Source of the DNA: Elusimicrobiota bacterium
GTDB lineage: Bacteria > Elusimicrobiota > Elusimicrobia > UBA1565 > UBA9628
Assembly: GCA_023249645.1 (NCBI GenBank)
Contig: JAHFCF010000003.1
Span: 132,852-166,215, forward strand
Reading direction: 5' to 3'
DNA: 33,364 nucleotides
The notes beneath the pieces are model-generated. The model made no database searches. It was not told where the DNA came from and saw only the letters and a program-made list of their open reading frames with translations. Position numbers and translations under genes: made by a program. Positions 28,749-33,364 of the stretch are shown here, piece by piece. Each line of letters starts with the position of its first letter. Position 1 is the first letter of the stretch.

Positions 28749-30122
28749 ATGGATTTCCTGAGCCCAAGAAGGGTGGTGCTGACGCATCGTCCGGATAGAG
28801 CCGGCCTTACGGGCCGCATCGATTGGTGGTTCGCGGCCGCGACCGTCGGGCTCCTTCTCATCGGCACGGCCTCGGTGCTCTCAGCCGCCAACCCCCTGCC
28901 CTTCTATTCCCGAGTCCTGGAGCGCCACTTTCTCGCCTTGGCCATGGGCGTCTGCTTCTTCCTGATCACCCGGCGGCTGACCTACCAGGTCTATCAGGAC
29001 CAGTCCAGGCCGCTCTACATCGCCGTCCTGGCCCTGCTGGCGGCCGTCGTCCTCTTCGGCGTGACCCAGCGCGGCCACCGGGCGTGGTTCCACTTCGCCT
29101 TCCTCACCTTCCAGCCCTCGGAGTTCGCGCGCCTGGGGCTCATCCTGGTCCTGGCCGACGTCCTCGACCGACGCTCTAGGCGCATCCGGGAGTTCTCCAC
29201 CGTGCTCTGGGCTCTGGCCGTCGCGGCCCCGGTGGTGGCGCTCATCATGAAGGAGCCGGACCTGACCACGGCGCTGACGTTTGCGCCCATCCTCTTCGCC
29301 ATGCTCTTCGGCGCCGGCTGCGGCGTCGGCCAGCTTCTGGGGGTCTTCGGCTTCGGCGCCGTGGCCCTGGCCGTGCCGCTGATCTCCATCTTCTCCCAGG
29401 TTCGCTTGCAGGGCGCGGCTCCCGGTGGGGCGTTGGGCTTTCTCCTCTCCGGACTCCATCCGGGTACCGGCCTGCTGCTCTTGATCGCGCTGATCGCGGT
29501 CCTGGTCTTCCTCGCCTGGCAAGCGGCCGTGCATCTGCGCCTGCATCCTCATCCCCTGCCGTTCGTAGCCGCCGCGCTGGTCTTGAGCGCCGGTCTGGTC
29601 AGCGGCGTCGTCCTCAACCGAGGGCTCAGGGGCTATCAGCGCAACCGCTTCGTGGCGTATCTGGCGCCCGAGTCGGACATCCAGGGCGTGGCCTATCACG
29701 TGCGCCAATCCCAGATCGCCATCGGCTCCGGCGGGTTCTGGGGCAAGGGGATGTTCTCGGGGACGCAGTCCCAGCTGGGATTTTTGCCCGAGCGCCACAC
29801 GGACTTCATCTATTCGACGGTGGGCGAGGAGCTGGGCTTCTGGGGCACGGGCAGCATACTCGCGCTCTACCTCATCCTCATCTGGCGCATCCTGGCCGCG
29901 GCGCGCCTGGCCCGCGACCGCTATGGGGCGCTGGTGTGCTGCGGCATCGCCAGCCTGCTGGCCGGCTGTCTCGTCCTCAACGTCGGCATGTGCGTCGGCC
30001 TGGCGCCCGTGGCGGGGATGCCCCTGCCTCTGATCTCCTACGGGGGGTCGAGCCTCATCATCACGCTGGCCGGACTGGGGATCGTCGCCAACATCTACGC
30101 GCGCCGCTTCTCTTTACTCTAG
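28749..30122 (+). CDS. rodA: SEDS-family peptidoglycan glycosyltransferase (RodA/FtsW)
   Basis: A 457-residue SEDS protein with about ten helices. FTLTFQPSEFARL-type motif appears as FLTFQPSEFARLGLIL, KEPDLTTAL is the usual KQPDLGTA loop, and IAIGSGGFWGKG plus GTQSQLGFLPERHTDFIYS include the catalytic Asp (D352 in HTDFIY). The C-terminal GMPLPLISYGGSSL is diagnostic. The order and the HTDFIY motif favour RodA (elongation) over FtsW, though no mreB, mreC, mreD or class B PBP gene is nearby. An unusually long loop region (about 205-270) separates the middle helices. It follows mntH by 3 nt, an unusual partner. Its TAG shares a CTAG with the stop of the convergent pcm gene. Confidence 0.88.
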   Translation: MDFLSPRRVVLTHRPDRAGLTGRIDWWFAAATVGLLLIGTASVLSAANPLPFYSRVLERHFLALAMGVCFFLITRRLTYQVYQDQSRPLYIAVLALLAAVVLFGVTQRGHRAWFHFAFLTFQPSEFARLGLILVLADVLDRRSRRIREFSTVLWALAVAAPVVALIMKEPDLTTALTFAPILFAMLFGAGCGVGQLLGVFGFGAVALAVPLISIFSQVRLQGAAPGGALGFLLSGLHPGTGLLLLIALIAVLVFLAWQAAVHLRLHPHPLPFVAAALVLSAGLVSGVVLNRGLRGYQRNRFVAYLAPESDIQGVAYHVRQSQIAIGSGGFWGKGMFSGTQSQLGFLPERHTDFIYSTVGEELGFWGTGSILALYLILIWRILAAARLARDRYGALVCCGIASLLAGCLVLNVGMCVGLAPVAGMPLPLISYGGSSLIITLAGLGIVANIYARRFSLL

Positions 30123-30844
30123 CGCGGCTTGCGCACGGCCTCGCCCTTCATGGGCAGGACATCGACGCTCAGGCGCTTCTCCTCGACGAGGCCCTTCTCG
30201 GTCTTGCGCACGACGACGAGCTGGCTGGTCTTGGACACGCCGACCGGGATGACGAGGCGGCCGCCCATGGCCAGCTGGTCGACGAGGGGCTCGGGGATAT
30301 GGTCGGGCTTGCAGGTGACGATGATGGCGTCGAAAGGGGCCTTCTCGGGCCAGCCGCGGTAGCCGTCGCCCACGCGGACCTGGACGTTGGAGTAGCCTAA
30401 GTCCGCGAGGACCTTCTGGGCGCGCTTGGCCAGGGCGGGATAGATCTCGATGGAGTAGACTTCCTTGGTCAGGCGCGAGAGCAGCGCCGTCTGGTAGCCC
30501 GAGCCCGTGCCGATCTCGAGCACCCTGTCTGTGGGCTTGGGCTCGAGCGTCTGGGTCATGTAGGCGATGACGAATGGCTCGGAGAGGCGCTGGCCTTTGC
30601 CGATGGAGAGCTGGACGTCGGCGTAGGCCTTGGAGGCGTGGCGCTTGGGCACGAAAAGTTGGCGCGGCACCTCGCGCAGGGCGTCGAGCAGATTGGGGTC
30701 CTGGATGGGATGGCTGGGGTCCTGATGGGAGATGCGCTCGACCATGGCTTGGCGCGCTGACACGAACTTCGCGTCTTCCAGTGGAAGGGCTGCGGAAACA
30801 AGGAGGGAGACAGCGGCGATCAGCGGCCAGAGGGCGTTTCCCAT
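30119..30844 (-). CDS. pcm: Protein-L-isoaspartate O-methyltransferase with N-terminal signal
   Basis: A 241-residue PIMT. Family blocks in order: ALREVPRQLFVP, AYADVQLSIGKGQRLSEPFVIAYMTQ (S88 aligned with the conserved Ser of the substrate motif), and the SAM-binding VLEIGTGSGYQTALLS (108-123). PIMT methylates isoaspartyl residues in aged proteins, starting their repair. Unlike the usual cytoplasmic enzyme, it opens with a hydrophobic leader, MGNALWPLIAAVSLLVSAAL, that looks like a Sec signal or membrane anchor, implying action in the periplasm. GAGGG sits close to the ATG. It follows the 790-residue exported protein by 46 nt on the same strand, so the two may be co-expressed at the envelope. 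Confidence 0.88.
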   Translation of the reverse strand: MGNALWPLIAAVSLLVSAALPLEDAKFVSARQAMVERISHQDPSHPIQDPNLLDALREVPRQLFVPKRHASKAYADVQLSIGKGQRLSEPFVIAYMTQTLEPKPTDRVLEIGTGSGYQTALLSRLTKEVYSIEIYPALAKRAQKVLADLGYSNVQVRVGDGYRGWPEKAPFDAIIVTCKPDHIPEPLVDQLAMGGRLVIPVGVSKTSQLVVVRKTEKGLVEEKRLSVDVLPMKGEAVRKPR

Positions 30845-30890
30845 GGCCCTCGTACTTTACCTCTTTACGCGCGGGTTGGGAATGGGTTTC

Positions 30891-33263
30891 TCACTGCGCA
30901 CCCATGCCGAGGAGAGCGTGCAGTCCCGATTCCGTCATGGGGTGGCCGTTCGAGGTTGTCTGGAAAGCGGGGACATAGATCCAGTCAGTCTGTTGATTAT
31001 TCTTATTCATGTAGCCATTAGGCGTTTGCGGAGCATTCGTGCCGTAGGCGGCAGCGAAGATGGGCTGGTTGTTCGTTGGTCGCAAGGCCATGTATGCTCC
31101 GTTCTGGCTGAGACCGGTCATCATTTTTTTTGCTAAGGAGGCATTGCGATCGACATCCACGCGCAAGCGGGGACCGTAATCCCACATATAGGTCTTGCCA
31201 TTGGATTTCGTCTCCAAGGTGATGCCATGGCCAGGATTAGACCATAGGTCGCCGACCCAGTAGTCCACGATATGCCCAGGGCCGGTCGCTTGTCCCCTGT
31301 TCAAAAGCCAGGCATTGGCCCACGCCTGAGAATCGCATTTGCCCGCGCGGTGGCTGATGGTGTCCATGGGAGAGGAAGCCGCATCCTGCATCACCCAGTT
31401 GAGATTCCCATCGAATTCATTGACCAGCCTGGCGTTGCCGGCCATGGTCTGAGCCAAGAGACTCGGAGAGCGTCCATCATACACAAAGGCATGCTGGGGA
31501 TAGGGGTCATCCTTGCCGACTTTCTGAATCTCACGGCCATCAGGCATATCATTTGTCGGGCTGGGGCCTGGCCTGTAGGAAACGGTGATGCCTATGCGCC
31601 TCTGTGAGGGGAGAAAGTCCTGGACATATTTCTCCACGGTGTAGGTGATCCCAGCCGTCCAATCACCCGCGACCTTCCTGGAGGCGGCAATGGTGGCTTG
31701 TTTTAGGAAATCCCCCTGGACGCCCATGACGGTCAATGTGGTGTCCAAGGCTTTGACCCAGGCCATGTACTGCTTCTGCGTATTGTTGAGCGGATCCTGT
31801 GGATTGGTGCCACGGCTTTGGTCTATTCCTCCCATGATGCCAGCGCTGATCTTCTCGCCCACATGGCTCAAACCCAGGAGCAGCTGCCTCTGCCCGAACT
31901 GGTCCAGTTCGAAATAACGATCTGGGTTGTAGCCGTAGACACGCTGCTTTCCTTGAAGGTGCACGTTCACAGAATCGGTGATGGGATAGCTGGCCAGGAT
32001 GCCGCCAAAAATGGATTTATTATCCCACTCGGTCACGCCATAGCGGCTGGCCACGTCCACGTTGCCTCCGAATTCACTGAGAAGTGAAAGCTTGCGGATC
32101 TGTGTCGCGTAGGAAATGGTGTCGCGCAGGCTGTAGACCTGCTGGTCCTCGCCGTAGGTAGGCCAGATGTAGCCGCCGCCGAATGCTGGGATTCCGTCGA
32201 CCTTCAGATAGCCTACGCGCGGGCTGAAATGATTGGTGAAGCCTCCGAGATGCTCCCGGTCAGTATAAGCCAGACGGAAAAGGCTGTATTGGCGGGTCCG
32301 ATCATGGGTCGTATAGTATTTGAACGAACCGCTATTGTCTTCACCCAGGGCGCCTACCTCGATGGATTTGTAGTCGTTGTAACCGGGCTGTTCGTAATGG
32401 ACCTTGATGTACTGGCCTAGACCATCAGTAGCGCCCGGATTTGGAGCAGTAACGCTTGGATTTGCATTGAAGAGGTTGTCATCGCGGAACACGCTTTGCG
32501 CGTCCAGGTAGCTCAGGTCTTTGCCTTGGGCCATGATCGTGGCGCGCAGGCCTTCCCTGCCGTCCATCCCCGATCCGAAGAAGAGCCCCGGCTTTTGGGC
32601 TGACTCCAAGGGAGTGACATCCGGAGGTAGCGCGAGAGGCTTCTTTTTGGCCTCGGATTGGGAGAGGTTGTTTCTCAGGGCCAGGAGAGGGACGACATCG
32701 ATGCTGACCTCAATGATATTCTGGGCGGAACCATAGCGCGCGATCGTGCAGGGCTCGCCCGCGGCGCAAACCGCCTCTTTGACGGAAGGTCCCTTGGCCA
32801 GGAGGGCGGCTCTCGGGATCAGACGCGGCGCCAACACATCATGGAAATAGGAAATCTGTTTATTCACGATCTGGCCGTCTTGGTCGTAAATGTGGTCCGC
32901 CAGATAATTGATCACCAGGGGAGGGTTTTTCTGTCCTTCGCGCATGACCTTCAAGATCATGGCGCGGACAGCCGCCTCGGCGTCTCCTGAGTTGCCCGCG
33001 ACGAAGATCTCCCGGCCTTGGATGTCCTCGGTGATGGGCTGGCCCGGCTGCCAGCGGAGAACGAGATCCGTGTCATTATTGAAGACCTTGAGGAGTTGCT
33101 CCGCGGGCCCATTGGTTGTTTCAGCCAGGATCAGGATGGCGGGACTGGAAGCCTTCCCGGCCTGGGAAGGGGAGAGGAATGTGTTTATATCCGCCGTATT
33201 CCAGGATGAGTCCGCGGCGTGCGCCATCGAGCTTAGGACCAGAAGGCCGATTAAATTAATCAT
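30891..33263 (-). CDS. Exported beta-barrel-like protein with transglutaminase-like C-terminal domain
   Basis: A 790-residue protein with a short Sec signal (MINLIGLLVLSSMAHA). Residues 40-180 form an alpha/beta-looking domain, starting PAILILAE. About 280-585 is rich in alternating polar/aromatic beta strands with short turns, as in outer-membrane barrels (for example SIFGGILASYPITDSVNVHL and IGITVSYRPG). From about 600 there is a separate domain with C643 (GKCDSQAW), H679 (PGHGITLE) and D695 (MWDYG), the order and spacing of a transglutaminase-fold Cys-His-Asp triad. I do not know this architecture. The ATG at 33263 is preceded by a TACACT box and GAAGG. Function may be outer-membrane peptide processing or cross-linking; only the signal and triad-like pattern are directly visible. 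Confidence 0.7.
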   Translation of the reverse strand: MINLIGLLVLSSMAHAADSSWNTADINTFLSPSQAGKASSPAILILAETTNGPAEQLLKVFNNDTDLVLRWQPGQPITEDIQGREIFVAGNSGDAEAAVRAMILKVMREGQKNPPLVINYLADHIYDQDGQIVNKQISYFHDVLAPRLIPRAALLAKGPSVKEAVCAAGEPCTIARYGSAQNIIEVSIDVVPLLALRNNLSQSEAKKKPLALPPDVTPLESAQKPGLFFGSGMDGREGLRATIMAQGKDLSYLDAQSVFRDDNLFNANPSVTAPNPGATDGLGQYIKVHYEQPGYNDYKSIEVGALGEDNSGSFKYYTTHDRTRQYSLFRLAYTDREHLGGFTNHFSPRVGYLKVDGIPAFGGGYIWPTYGEDQQVYSLRDTISYATQIRKLSLLSEFGGNVDVASRYGVTEWDNKSIFGGILASYPITDSVNVHLQGKQRVYGYNPDRYFELDQFGQRQLLLGLSHVGEKISAGIMGGIDQSRGTNPQDPLNNTQKQYMAWVKALDTTLTVMGVQGDFLKQATIAASRKVAGDWTAGITYTVEKYVQDFLPSQRRIGITVSYRPGPSPTNDMPDGREIQKVGKDDPYPQHAFVYDGRSPSLLAQTMAGNARLVNEFDGNLNWVMQDAASSPMDTISHRAGKCDSQAWANAWLLNRGQATGPGHIVDYWVGDLWSNPGHGITLETKSNGKTYMWDYGPRLRVDVDRNASLAKKMMTGLSQNGAYMALRPTNNQPIFAAAYGTNAPQTPNGYMNKNNQQTDWIYVPAFQTTSNGHPMTESGLHALLGMGAQ

Positions 33264-33307
33264 GCCTTCAGTGTAAGGCGCTTCCTTAATAATGTCCTGG
33301 GGTATTG

Positions 33308-33359
33308 GACCTACTTCGGTCTGGCAAAGGACCTAGCTCATTTTGGGCCTTTAGACCTA
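33308..33359. repeat. Three spaced GACCTA motifs at the window's right edge
   Basis: GACCTA occurs at 33308-33313, 33330-33335 and 33354-33359, spaced 22 and 24 nt, with related flanks (GGCAAAGGACCTAG and GGGCCTTTAGACCTAG). It lies upstream of the 790-residue gene and may continue beyond the window. Role unknown. Confidence 0.5.
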
Positions 33360-33364
33360 GGCAG

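Overview
The window is GC-rich, gene-dense bacterial chromosome from a Gram-negative organism. Evidence for an outer membrane is an autotransporter-type passenger protein at the left edge, a beta-barrel-like exported protein at the right edge, and several Sec signal peptides. The mix (NiFe-less group-4-hydrogenase-like complex, bacteriohemerythrin, RRM protein, split XdhC) would suit an uncultured-type lineage such as Elusimicrobiota or a neighbouring phylum. That placement is a guess, because no taxonomic marker such as rRNA is present.

Left part (1-9903): a partial autotransporter (-) lies downstream of a saccharopine-dehydrogenase-like reductase and an aldehyde dehydrogenase (both -). Divergent from them is a + strand run of an EamA permease, a BetB-like aldehyde dehydrogenase, a GabT-like aminotransferase and a third aldehyde dehydrogenase. 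Together they look like a catabolic locus for an omega-amino acid, diamine or lysine, ending in a dicarboxylic acid.

Centre (9960-19410, all -): one compact operon in transcription order: ArsR-type regulator, HyfB-, HyfC-, HyfE-, HyfF-, HyfG- and HyfI-like subunits, an exported FAD amine-oxidase-like protein, then YciB. Nearly every junction overlaps. The large subunit has lost all the cysteines that hold the NiFe site, while the small subunit keeps its 4Fe-4S ligands. This is therefore an energy-converting-hydrogenase-related (Ehr) complex rather than a hydrogenase, with a possible new redox partner encoded in the same transcript. It is the most interesting system in the window.

Middle-right (19476-24611): an unknown membrane protein, EngB, a tRNA-dihydrouridine synthase, a translationally coupled hemerythrin / PAS / small membrane protein trio, an unusual initiator tRNA-Met with its own promoter and terminator, a decayed toxin-antitoxin-like pair beside that tRNA, two XdhC-type proteins, and a frameshifted IS4-family transposase fragment with one terminal inverted repeat.

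Right part (24621-33364): an OmpR-type response regulator, a small Ig-like protein, an RRM protein with a tandem Lys/Trp-rich tail, a stand-alone receiver protein, a small membrane protein divergent from an Nramp metal transporter, a RodA/FtsW protein, an exported isoaspartyl methyltransferase, and a 790-residue exported protein combining a probable beta-barrel with a transglutaminase-like C-terminus.

A recurring signal is an extended -10 box (TGnTAnnAT type) about 5-10 nt before the ATG of genes that start transcription units, with no usable Shine-Dalgarno. This points to leaderless or very short-leader mRNAs. Genes inside operons use Shine-Dalgarno sites or stop-start overlaps instead.
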